Positions 12,125-23,300 of a stretch of 64,000 bases of DNA are shown piece by piece; position 1 is the first letter of the stretch, and each line of letters begins with the position of its first letter. Position numbers and translations under genes: made by a program. Source of the DNA: Bryopsis sp. KO-2023 (taxonomy: Eukaryota; Chlorophyta; Ulvophyceae; Bryopsidales; Bryopsidaceae); the NCBI GenBank assembly GCA_030272585.1, contig BSYQ01000012.1, forward strand, positions 3,534,001-3,598,000, written 5' to 3'. The notes below the pieces were generated by a model that ran no database searches, had not been told where the DNA came from, and saw nothing but the letters and a program-made list of their open reading frames with translations.

Positions 12125-14394
12125 AGAAAGGAACGGTCTCCTCGAAGCTGCTCCCCCACTCGGCATTCAAGTTGTCTACGCCGCTTTCCACGATCAAATC
12201 ACGTAAGTATACAACAGAATCTGAACAAATTCTGGTTGGCAGACGCAATCGTCGTTCGGGGTGAGCAATGATTTCGCGTGTTGGGCCTTCCAGTTTCATC
12301 CGTGCAGTTCGCATCTCGAGCCCGACCCCCTGCGGTAACGAACGCTGGGTGATATCCTCTCAAATCGGCACCATATACTGCTCGAAGTCTGTTTGGCTTT
12401 GCTCACGCTTCCTTTGGGTCAGGCAGGACTTATGGACGCTTGACCAAACCAGGGAAGGGTGTTTGTTTTCAACCCACCAACGCTCGCGAGTGGCGGCGGA
12501 GGCCTCGTTGTGCGGTAGGAAATAAGCTGGAGTTGTTGGGGTGAATTTCGTGCGGATATTTCCAGTGGAATGCAACATGCAATCCATTACCTAGCAAATT
12601 GCAAATCCGTGCAAGCTTCTTAATGAGGAACCAATTCGAGGAAAGAAGTTTGATACTCTTTGTTCCATGAAAACTGACATTTAACAGTTGCATTTTTTAC
12701 TACGAAGGGTATTGCCTACTTTTTGAAGAAAACATTTTTGTTGGAATTCGATCCTTTCAGGAAAATGCGCCAGAAATTGCACAAGGTGATGCGAAACTGC
12801 AAGATACCGTTCAAGCCCTGATTCCTGAGGTCGCAGGTGCGTTGTTGTATCGTTGTACCCTTTAGTTTGTTTGGAATCCACCCAACACTTTTCTGTTCTT
12901 CTAATTAATGCAATACATATAGTCCGCAAATGAGTGAGTGGTGAGTCGCTCACTCATATGTCCTTTGGTTGTATTTCTTTTGGTTCTATAATAGGCTAGA
13001 TGTGCAACTTACTCTTTCATTTCCTTGGGTTCTTCTGTTGAACAGCATTGGATTTTCCTCGGAGCGAAATCCGTTCCTATTTTGCTATGGCCGAAAAGCC
13101 TCCGAAGCAGTTCTCTGATTTTGATATGTCGAGAGCTCTGCCTGTGGTCGACGAATTACTGAGGGGGAAAAACTCTTCCACTGTCACCGATGTGGAAGCC
13201 TTGGAAGTCGTTCAGGTCGGATATCTGTTTCAATTTTTCGAAATTGTTTTTTGCTTGATATGTAGTTTGGGGAGCAGTGGTGGAGGTAAAAAGACACAAT
13301 GCACCATAGCAAGAGCCTTTTTTTTCTGCTCAGGGTAGGGGGTTAGGGATTGATTTTGTTGTTGAAGCAATAAAAAACCAGTTCCTAAACTCCCTGAAGA
13401 GAAACTGAGCTGCCAATGTCCAGAAAAAGAAAAGCAAATTGCTGTGAGTGTGATTTTCTTCATGCTCCTAATCATCTCTGGGGGATTTTATTCGAATATT
13501 TTCCTTTCTTTTTTTTTTGCAGTCTATCCTGACCCAACTTTGGAGGTGGAGGCGGCGAGGGGGTGGGTCTTTCGACTCTGAGCTGTCTGTTCATCAGGCT
13601 GCCCTCCAGGATTTGCAAAACATCACTGCGAAACCTGAGAGCGATTCTGAAAAAGTTACATCCGTATTGGTGAGCTAGTAAAAAAAAGTCTTTCTGCTGC
13701 ATAACCAAAGAAGTGGATTTCCCAAGAAAATGGGAAAGTTGTGACCATTATTGATTTTGTTTTTCATCTATGGTTTTCTGGAAGTAAGATCGGAGTTGGG
13801 GGTTGTGATTAGCCGACCTCTTTTTCACTTCCTAAAAAATTAGAATGTCTGGTCTCTTCTTGTTGTTGAACTGTTTGGGTGGGAGCACGGTTCAAATATT
13901 TTTCTTAATGTGTGCGACTTATCTCAATGTCTGCATTTTTTGGGGTGCCTGGGAGGTGGCTGTAATTCTGAAAGAAAAATCATTTGTGATTGTTTAGCTT
14001 GACGATATGCCAATTTCTGATGAAGACAAAGCCCAACTCAGTGGAGCTGTGCGACAGTAAGAAAATAGAATTCATTGTGGCATATTTTATGAAAAAACTT
14101 CTTCGTCTTTTCATATTCACCTGCATAATTTCCTTTCTTTATATGAAAAAAAACGTTTGCACACAAAACAAGAGAATGGCAGCACGTTTTCCGGGCTCAG
14201 CGACCAATCAAGAACTGGTTGCGAACTCGCCAATAATACCCACAGTTGCATCACAGCAAAGTTTTGAGAGTCCTGAAAACGCTTTGTCGATGTTTTACAG
14301 GGTTGCTGTTGCTGGGATTCAAAGTATTTTGTGGAATGGAATAGGGCTGGCGGTTATTTTTCTGATTCTATTGAATTTCCTTGGACGGGGGTAG
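12125..14394 (+). CDS. Unknown tail-anchored protein with possible transit peptide (at least 7 exons; start unresolved)
   Basis: Consistent exons are ..12202, 12294-12334, 12761-12836, 13046-13215, 13523-13669, 13998-14056 and 14175-14394; every junction keeps phase and has GT/AG. The N-terminal part (KLLPHSAF, STIKSLSSVQFASRARPPA) is rich in Ser, Lys and Arg without acids, like an organelle transit peptide. The middle is acidic and helical (PEIAQGDAKLQ, DDMPISDEDKAQL). The last ~30 residues form a hydrophobic segment (ILWNGIGLAVIFLILLNF) before a short GRG tail, suggesting C-terminal membrane anchoring. The start exon is unresolved: the frame upstream of 12125 has a stop and no Met. I do not recognise the family. 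Confidence 0.6.
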
Positions 14395-15623
14395 TTCTTT
14401 CATTTGCACAGAAACACTTTTTCTTTCGTGCTTTGTAAGAGTTGTTTTGGTCAAGAGCTGCTTTCGTCTTCTTTTTCTGTCCAATTGTTGAAGTTGTAAT
14501 TTATTCAACGAATTATTCATCACCCATGAATACTTTTGGCGAATACTTTTTTCACTTGAGTGAAGAAGCTATTCACTAAAAAAAGAAATACATCAAGAAA
14601 ACAATGTCATAATCTCTGTTTCCTAATCTGAATGCAAATATTTTTTTCTGTTGTGGTCGAGCGAAAAAGGGGAAATGAGCTGTGAAGAACACAGAATCAG
14701 AAGATTTTTTCCTCGAGCCACAGTATATATATATAAATTCAATGCTCGGATCCTGGGACTTTGTTTTTCCAGTGATGGAGATAAGATCCCGCTCATTTGC
14801 AACAGAAATTACTAATACAGATATGTCTTAATCCAATCGGTTAGAAATTATATGGTGGACAATGGACGGTATATAATTGGGTGTTCGTGGGCACCTCCCC
14901 CTGTAACATTGATTCGTCAATTTTTTCTGAGTGGGCCCTCCACCTTTCAACAAGATTTTTGGGTGTTTTCTAAAATAAAGAAAATACACAGATGGACAAG
15001 AGAATAGGACATAGGGCAATCACAACGAAGAAATCACATATCCCAACCCAACCCTAAACATCGTATCGCTCCTTGCCTTTGAAAGAAAATTTTCAAGAAA
15101 TCGTTTTCCTCGAAAAGAAAAAAAAAGATAAGAACGACAGCAATATTCTCCCTCCTGATAACGCTCCACTGCAGTCGCTCCCAAATCTATCTAATCCGAA
15201 AGCAAATCTCCTTTTGCATAGAATTTTTGTTTTCGAAAAGAGAGAAATAAACAAATGGTCTCTCAGAGATTTTAGTTTCTAGATATGAGGGAAAAACACA
15301 AGCCCTGTTGAACCAAGTTGGCGCAGTTTTCTTGTTTTTTTTTCGAAAGAAAGCATGTTTATTTGGTGTCAACCAAATTGGAAATGGTTGGGAGTCTTGC
15401 CTAGTTTGGATACCCTTTTGGTAAGTAGGGCCGATTAACCTCCTACAAAAAAGAGAAAAAACATGTTCACAGGGCTACCAAAAATATCAAATCTTGTCTT
15501 TACCATACAGAAAAAAGGTTTCTCGTCGACTCGATGAATAACCCCTTTGCAACCAAACTATGACTGACCCCCCCCAAAAAAAAAAAATAATAATAATAAA
15601 AAATCCGGAGCAGTAAATAACAC
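14395..15623. other. Intergenic region between convergent genes
   Basis: A/T-rich sequence between two 3' ends. I searched the minus strand here for the nine-TM half expected after the TM9SF-like exons and found no run of hydrophobic codons with splice sites. Only low-complexity and short frames occur. Confidence 0.5.
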
Positions 15624-17969
15624 TCAACACACTTTTTTGAAAGACTTTTCTTGCTGGTGCATCGAAAACGGACAGAACAAAAAACAATCTTCTTTGAAGC
15701 AGCTGTCATAACTTTTCTGTTGTCTGTTTCTCCATTGGATATTCGACTGTGTTCATGAAATTTGAACATTTACCTTGAAATCAACATTGTAGGTGAAAAT
15801 CACTTCCTCCTGGTATCCAGCAGTCTGCCAAAAAAAAAATCCATCAATCAGTTGGAAACTGAAATACATCATTCCAATTTTGAAACCCATGCTCCCCCCC
15901 CCCAAACTTTTCCTCAAAAAAAGGCACCCCACCCCACCCTCATAAAAAACAATATATTTGAAATAATATTAAAAAAACATCCACACACTTCTCCCTAAAA
16001 AACCTTGTGGACAATCCTGCAATGGCACAAACTGTTGCAGATATTTTTAATTCTTGAGTTTCAGTTTTTGTTTTTTCTTCACCTGAGGTGTGCTTTTTTC
16101 GGAGGGGAACAGTTTATCTGCAGCAACGCATGTTTTAACTCTGGGCTTAATGCCAGTCCACTCTCCATTGTAAGTGTGCTTGACACTGACAGGTTTAGCA
16201 AACACCCCCACGACGCGGTGCAAATCAGTCATTCGATCGTGATAAAACTCAACAGTCAAGAACAAATGATTGTTGATATAGTACTCGTCCTGCAAAACAC
16301 CATGGCAAATAAAGCTCAAAACAGAAACCTCAAACGAACAGAAAAAATGAATATTCATAGGGCATGTCCTGAACAAGGCAAAAAAAAAAAGTTTATATAC
16401 CCTTTCTTTTTTTTCCAACTTTCTTTCCTGGAGAAATAGTGCAGTACATTAAAAAAATTAAAAATCATGCATATATGCACATGTATATGTAAAAACCCTG
16501 GTATCTTTCAGACCAAAAAGATTTTATACTGGAGAAACAGTGCAATACATTTTTGAAGGTGAACCCTTTTCTGGAGACTGGTAAAAATCGCAATTTTGTG
16601 CTGTGCGTGCCAAAAAAAGATTCTCTCAATCAAAGAATCAGTATAAAAGTCAATATTAATATTACTAATAATAATTTGTCTTCTCATTGAGTGATGGATG
16701 AAAAACATACATCTTCTTTCCACCCAAGAGGAAATCCTTTCTGGTAGGGCCCTTTTTCTGTCGTTCCTCCATTGGCTATCGTCACAATGGGCACCTCATG
16801 TAAATATCTGTTACAAAAACCAATTTGTTTTTCAATTACTGAACGCAACTTCTCATTTGTGCAATTGACGAGGTACACGAGGTGTACAGACATTCGCGAA
16901 AAACAAAAAAACAAATGATAGAATTTTATCAGGAATATTTTCTTTCTTACAGGTTGGAATGGAAAGAAAACAGATAACTTACAAGATTGACCAGTACTCG
17001 CCATCCAGAGCAATTTTCCAGGCTTCGAAATCTTTCTGAATCGGCACCCATCGACATGCGATTTTGCACCATTCATTGTATCGAACCTGAGCCTGCATTT
17101 TTCCCAAACAAAAAATGTTGTAAAACCTTATCCGTTCCTCTTTATTTTTTCCTTTGATACAAAACTCTCTTTGAGAAAGATTTTCTACACGCATTCCACA
17201 ATCAAGATCATATCCCTTTAAAAGGACTGTGTATTTCTGACAATTGGAGGAATTATGGTTTTTTTTTCCTTTTGTTTTTTGTTTTTTCGTCAAATTGAAA
17301 ATCGAACCTGATAAAGGGTTTGCCATGTTGCAAAGCTATCATAAATTTCTCCCTCTTGAGGTTTGACTTTTCCAGGCTTGAGTTTTCTGCAAACTGGAAC
17401 CATAAAATAGTCCAGTGGATCGTCCAAAATCTTTGAAGTCATGTTTCGTGGCTCAAAGTCAATCGGCTCCCTCTGTATATACAAGGCGAAACAATTAAAA
17501 AAATTGAACAGTACTATGCTGAATAAAAAAAGAAGCTGAAAACAGTGCCATTTTACCCAAAAGACATCACTACCAGATAAACGAGGCTTGACAAAAGGAA
17601 CAGAAGCATTCTGCACACGCAGCAGAGTTTGGCATGGCCGCCTTTTGTTTAGATTCATTGATTTACTGTTTGGACCCGCGCTCGTTGCAAAAATTCAAAG
17701 AAGCGAATCGGACTCGAGTTTTTGCAGTTTCAACTGCGAGATTCGAATCTCACCCGAAGGTATCGCCTTTCTGGCACCAAGCCTCCGCCCTGCGCCGCCA
17801 CGCTGTCGTCGCCGGGCTTCGAAAGGTACACCCACCATACGTAAAACAAGCATAGCCCCACGGCCACTGTGCAGGGGACCACCCGAGACTTGATCATCCA
17901 GCTGGCTCGATCGAACAGACGAAGGAGCTCTTCGGCCGATCGAGTGTGTATTCCAGCCGCCGAATGCAC
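15624..17969 (-). CDS. TM9SF (nonaspanin)-type lumenal domain protein lacking the multi-TM half (about 8 exons)
   Basis: Exons (minus): 17969-17754, 17610-17557, 17472-17308, 17092-16983, 16807-16711, 16289-16083, 15824-15774 and tentatively 15746-15624; about 340 aa. Residues ~30-50 (VVPCTVAVGLCLFYVWWVYL) look like a signal anchor. The rest follows the TM9SF N-terminal domain: PIDFEPRNMTS, DYFMVPVCR, GFPLGW, INNHLFLTVEFYH, RVVGVFAKPVSVKHTY, EEVIFTYNVDFK, then SNIQWRNR where the family has (E)SDIKWASRWD. After that the similarity stops and a TGA closes the frame 33 codons later, so the nine membrane spans are missing. The last junction needs a 27-nt intron; without it the frame stops even earlier. 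TM9SF proteins sort membrane proteins in Golgi/endosomes. This is either a truncated gene or a type II lumenal-domain protein. Confidence 0.72.
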
Positions 17970-20308
17970 TCACGCCGCGATCGAGATTCTACTGACGAGC
18001 TGGACTGTACAAGGCTGGCTTTGGTTTCGTTTTTCCTGAAGAATCCTATCGTGCGCATGCTACTGCACAGTGATTTGTTTTGAGCAGAAAATGTCTGGCT
18101 GGCCTGATGCGACGTATTCGTGCTGAGGTGGAGGGGCCGCTCGGTCCTTCCAACGCTCGTCTTTATTTTTTTTATGTTGAACGAATTGAAGAGAAGGGGG
18201 GGGGGGAAACCAAAGGAGAACGGGAATTTCTGGGGGAGATTGGATTAAAGAGGGCTTCTGCGGGGTCCGCAGTGTCTTTCTTGTACGACTCGACCTCTTT
18301 CTGTTTCTCTGCTTGGGGTGCCAGAAAATGAACGCTGGAACCTGGCGGCCAGCGCAAACCGAAGACTGAGTGGGTCGAATCACGCACGCCCAACTTCTGG
18401 GTAGATATGGTATTGGGTTGGGGGGTGTATTCCGTTCAAGGAATTTCCTTCTGTAGTATTGTATTTCTTGCACAAACACACATTTCTGCAACCACTGGAG
18501 CCACCGGTCCAACGGGACAAGAGGGGTCCACATCAACATACCATTTTGGTTCTGGTCCCAGAACATAGGACTGTATGCAAATGCAGGAGCAGCCAAGACA
18601 TCCCAGTGATTGTAACAACCATTGCCCAAAATACCCTTGCAAGCATCTCCAACACTACGTATAACCCACATATTAGGAGCATACCAAACTGGATCATAAA
18701 CCAGTACAGTGATGGGAAGGGTTAGCAGTGAAGCCACCAATAATTCTGGTCCCAGTGCTGTGCACCTGACCAGTCATACTGAAGAAAAACTCTTAAATCA
18801 GCAGTGCATTAAATTCCACCAAGCCTCCTGTCAAATATACCTTTTTCAGCAATACAAGCATCCTGCAAAGGAAACCAATCTCTCCTCTTCCATTGGAGGG
18901 AAAAAAAAATCAAACCAAAGCTTTCACAAACCTACGTATAGACGTCTTCGTATTTTTCTCTCCCTCTGCCTCGAACTGAAAAAAAAAATCCACCAAAACA
19001 TATGCCTTTCAAAAAACTTATCCTCCATCGCCTGTTTTTTTTCTCATCCCCAGAAAACTTGGCTTTCCAACCAACAATGAGTCTTTGCATCTATGTGAAT
19101 TTGTAGATATATATATATGTAGTAGCACAGACAAAAAAAACCATAATCCAAAATTGCTTTCCCAGGTCCCCCCCCTTCTTTTTACCATTCAATCTAATCT
19201 ATCTCTCCCCCCCCCCCCATCTCACATTTTTTTCACTCTAGTCATCCTTTCCCCCATTTTTCTGTGAAACTCTTTTTTGTGTTCCCCTGAAAAGTCAATC
19301 CCATGTGAGAGTAGCAGAATTTGCATTCTTTTGTGCTGGTGACTAATATATGGCTGATATAAAATATTAGTCAAAGTAAATCTCGGCGAAACACAACCGT
19401 TTCTTTTTTTTCCCCTTTTTTGCGCACACTCTTGCGACTGTCATCGGCGAAAATCAATGAATGCTTTTCTTCTTCCCCCTTCTCTTTTTCTCCTGCAGAA
19501 AAACCCAACCCTTTCCAAGTTTTCCATCAACCACATATTTTCTTCAATCCCAGGCATTTTCCCACACCCCCAAAAAAAAGCCATCCGAAAAATAAACTTT
19601 CAACTTCCAACACATCACAGGGAGATATAGCACAAGAAGAAAAAAAAGAAGGAAAAAAAGCACTTCCTTTCACCACACACACAAAACAAACAGTTTTTTT
19701 CTTCCCCCACCCCAAATTTTTTCTCATTTCTACCGCCCCCGATTGTTCTAAGATAGACAGAATGAGGTTGAAAGTGCAGTCTCTCCTTTCTTTCCCTTGT
19801 TTTATTTTTTCCGCTCCAGAGTGACTCGATTTCTCCCTTGTTTTTCGATGTAATAGTTCTTTCATCATTGACCTTTTTTCCTTAGTTTTCTTTCTTTCTT
19901 TTTTTTTCCTTTTCCCATCAATTTTTCCTTTTCTTTTTTTCGAAACAAAAAAAAAGAGATGAAGGAAAACGAGACAGTTTTTCAAGAGAGACTCATTAAA
20001 AAAGGGGGTGAATATGGCAAATAAATAAAAACAAAAAAACCTGATAAATTTGTCAGCCATTCAGAAAAAGAAAAGTCTGAAAAATGAAAAAAAAAAAGAA
20101 ATGGAAGAACAAGAAGCAGCCACCTTCAAATGAAAACAAAAAAAAAAAGAAAAAAACTTGTGTGTGTTGAATCTCTTTGCTTTTTTTTCACTTTTTTTTT
20201 CTCTCTCCCTCCCTGTCTCTTTTCTTTCTGTGACTTTTCCCCAGTTTTTTTTTTCCAGCCTGTCCCCATGGACTCCCTCCTTCCTTTTTTCCCACTTCAA
20301 AGAGGATT
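17970..20308. other. Intergenic, strongly low-complexity
   Basis: Long T-, A- and C-rich tracts (for example poly-C near 19208) dominate 18.8-20.3 kb. The only notable open frame is on the minus strand at about 18740-18430, with sequence such as YDPVWYAPNMW and NHWDVLAAPAF, preceded by a plausible acceptor. It matches nothing I know and its 3' half is low-complexity, so I leave it as a candidate exon only. Confidence 0.35.
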
Positions 20309-23300
20309 TTATACTTCTTGTTTTCCATCGATGCTTGGTAGTTCTTGCAGGTGATTGCTCTTCCAGCACCCCCTGTTCAAAAATTCAAAAAAGAAAACAA
20401 AGGAAAAAAATAATTGAGAAAAAAATACATCCACAATAATCCAGCTGTTCAAAAAATCGACCAAAAAAAAATGCACCCTTGTGGAAATTAACACTTTAAA
20501 ATCCACGAATACCCAGTTTTTCCCCAATATAAACAGTTGCCTCAAAACTTTGCTGTCAACCCTTGAGAACTCTTACCTTGTAACAACGCGCACTAGCAGA
20601 CTGAATGGAATAACCCCAAGGCCGATCAATACCGTATACAGCCATTCTCCACCGTTCAATCCACCTTTAACTCCATAAATGACCTTCAAAAAAAATACGA
20701 TCGTCAGTCATACATGCATGAATAAAGGACTCGTACCAAGTAGTTCTTGAAAAAAAAAGACACAACTACAACTGAACGACCCATCCCAAACACAAATTAG
20801 CATAAAAATATTTCACAGAAACGTGACTGGGAAGAAAACATCCAAGCGACTTGTTTTGAAAAGAAAACTAGAACTCTGACTTGTTTCCCAGCTTGGGCTC
20901 AAAAAAATTTCACTGTATGTCGATTCACACATCAAATGAGTGATCCACACAGGAAAAAAAACCCTTCCTACTTGGAAAAAACCACAAACAAATTCCAGAA
21001 ATTGTCTTCTATTATCGTCAAGAAATCCATAATTTGAAGACCCCTCCCCCCCCCCTTTTTTGAAAAATCAGAATACGCATCAGAAATGTGTGTCCATTTA
21101 TTGTTTGGCATACACACCTTGAAAAAACCTCCCAATGGTGTGAGCATGATGAGGAGCTGAAGTCCGACGATGACGACAAAAATTCCAACGAAAATTGTGC
21201 TCTCCGTGATTCGGTCAAAGAAGTTGAATTCATCATGAACTTTCCTTGCACAAAGCTCGTTGAAAATCTGAAAGGTTCACAACACCAGAAATATGCCCCA
21301 TTACAATAATATACCAGTTTCAACCCCCCCCCCCCTTCTAAAAAAAAGAGTCACAATTTTAATTTTGAAATAGACAAATAAAATGAAAATGTAACTGAAA
21401 ATGACGTGCTGCTCAGAAAAATTACATGTTGACATCACCTTGCTTTTAAAAACACAGAATCAAGAAAAAGCAACACCATCAAGGGAAAAACACGTTTAGA
21501 CTGTTTTTGAATGAGAACGGCTCATTTACCTGCATGAAGATAAATGCATTGAAAATGACGGAGGCTTTCCTTTTGAACGCATCCTCTTCCTCATCTTCGA
21601 AAAACTCTTCCAACTCTTTTTTGTAGAAGCTTTTCAGAAGGCCCACCCTTTCGACATCTGGCTTGTACTCGCAAACCATGTCTTGGTCATTGCAATCCAG
21701 CAGCTGATTACATAAGCCTTGGTAGGAATCTTCCTCGCCCCCACTAGTGAACATATCCTGGCTCCCATGTTGTATGAAACATTGATCGTAGTACACATCC
21801 CTTTTGTGGGGCTCACCGTATCTGGAAAAAGAAATCCACTTTTCGATCAGAAATTCATCCGGCACATATAGACAGCCAGAGTTTTTTTTTATTAAATTGC
21901 CTGTTGCATCTACTTCTTTTCATCTCCAGACAACAAAAAAAATGGTTCTGATTCACCACAATTTTTTTCCACATTTTCTCCGGCGCTCTCAGCCTATTTC
22001 CAGGAAATGCTGTGCCAGTGGGATTCTTTTTTTTTCAAGTTATCAATGAAAGACTCACGAATCGCTCTGGTGACTGGAGAAGATATGCCATTCCTTGCTG
22101 CTGTTTTAATTGTATTATTTTTTTTATCCCACTCATTTTCCCTAATTCTCTGGAAATGCTTACACCAAGCATTCAATATGCAGGAGGAGTATATACTTGG
22201 ATGCAATGACAGATTTTTTTTTCGTTTTGCTCACCGTTCTTCGTCGATGTGTTTCAGTCCATAGAGCATCAAGAATAGCCAAAACAATTGATAGAGCCCG
22301 ACCAAGAAAATGTGCTTCCACATTGTTCGACTGATCAAACTCTCGTTTCTTCCATGAGGTTTGAAATGGAGTAAATCTGGAGTTGGGGCCTCAGTTGCTG
22401 GGGAAAAACAAAACAAAACAGATGTTTACTCTATGTGCAGAAAAAACTAACTGTGGGGATCAAAAATCTGTAATAAAAATGGAAAAGATAGACAATGTGG
22501 CATGATCACTGGAAAAAAAACCCGAGAAAAAAAGAATTTCCCAAAATTTACCCAGTGCCAGAGCAGCCATTGTGTCCATGATGAGATTGACCCAAAGGAG
22601 CTGCAAAACATTCAAGGGGAGTTCTCCACCAGCCACAGCAGCCACGAATGCCAGCACCAACGCCACGAAATTCACAGTCAGTTGAAACTGAAGGAATTTT
22701 CGAATGTTGGTGAAGACGGCTCTTCCCCAAAGAACAGCCTAACCTCACATAAAACATATAAACCACTCGTTTCGCAAAACAAAAATTATGTAAGCACAGG
22801 ACATTAAGCTGAATAAAAAATGGAAGGGGCAACATATTTCGGATTGACCCGGGTTTTGTTCATATCGAAACTCACACAACCCCCCCCTCAAAAAAACGGC
22901 ATTATGCACAAAAAGGTCAACAGTGAAACTGACTTACAATAACGAAATCCAATACTACTGTTATTGCTACTGTTGTTTGTCAGTCCCTCCAAAGGGCCAT
23001 TTTTTTCATACCTTGACAATGGAGGAAAAGTTGTCATCCAAAATAACAATGTCGGCAGCTTCCTTGGCAACTTCGGTTCCTGTGATCCCCATTGCCAGGC
23101 CGACGTCTGATTCTTTCAAGGCTGGGGCATCGTTGGTGCCATCTCCAGTCACAGCCACCACCTCTCCCATTTCTCGAAGCAAATGAACCAACGTGTGTTT
23201 GTCGGTGGGGGAAGATCGGGCAAGAACCTATCGGAAAAAAGTAAAGGATAAATCACAATGCTTCCACAGAAAAATATTGTACATATGAGTTTTTTTTTAC

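Noticed and set aside
17588-17893. Plus-strand frames opposite the TM9-like first exons
   Set aside because: They are antisense to the exon 17969-17754, which has a start, a membrane segment and a consensus donor.
18660-18760. A RIIGG-containing peptide (trypsin-activation-like) in one minus frame near 18.7 kb
   Set aside because: The frame stops a few codons later and no His/Asp/Ser catalytic blocks follow; judged coincidence.
19208-19220. C-homopolymer and other long G/C or A/T runs (also near 27839, 21043, 53560)
   Set aside because: They are simple low-complexity tracts scattered through introns and spacers; no repeat unit or array structure.
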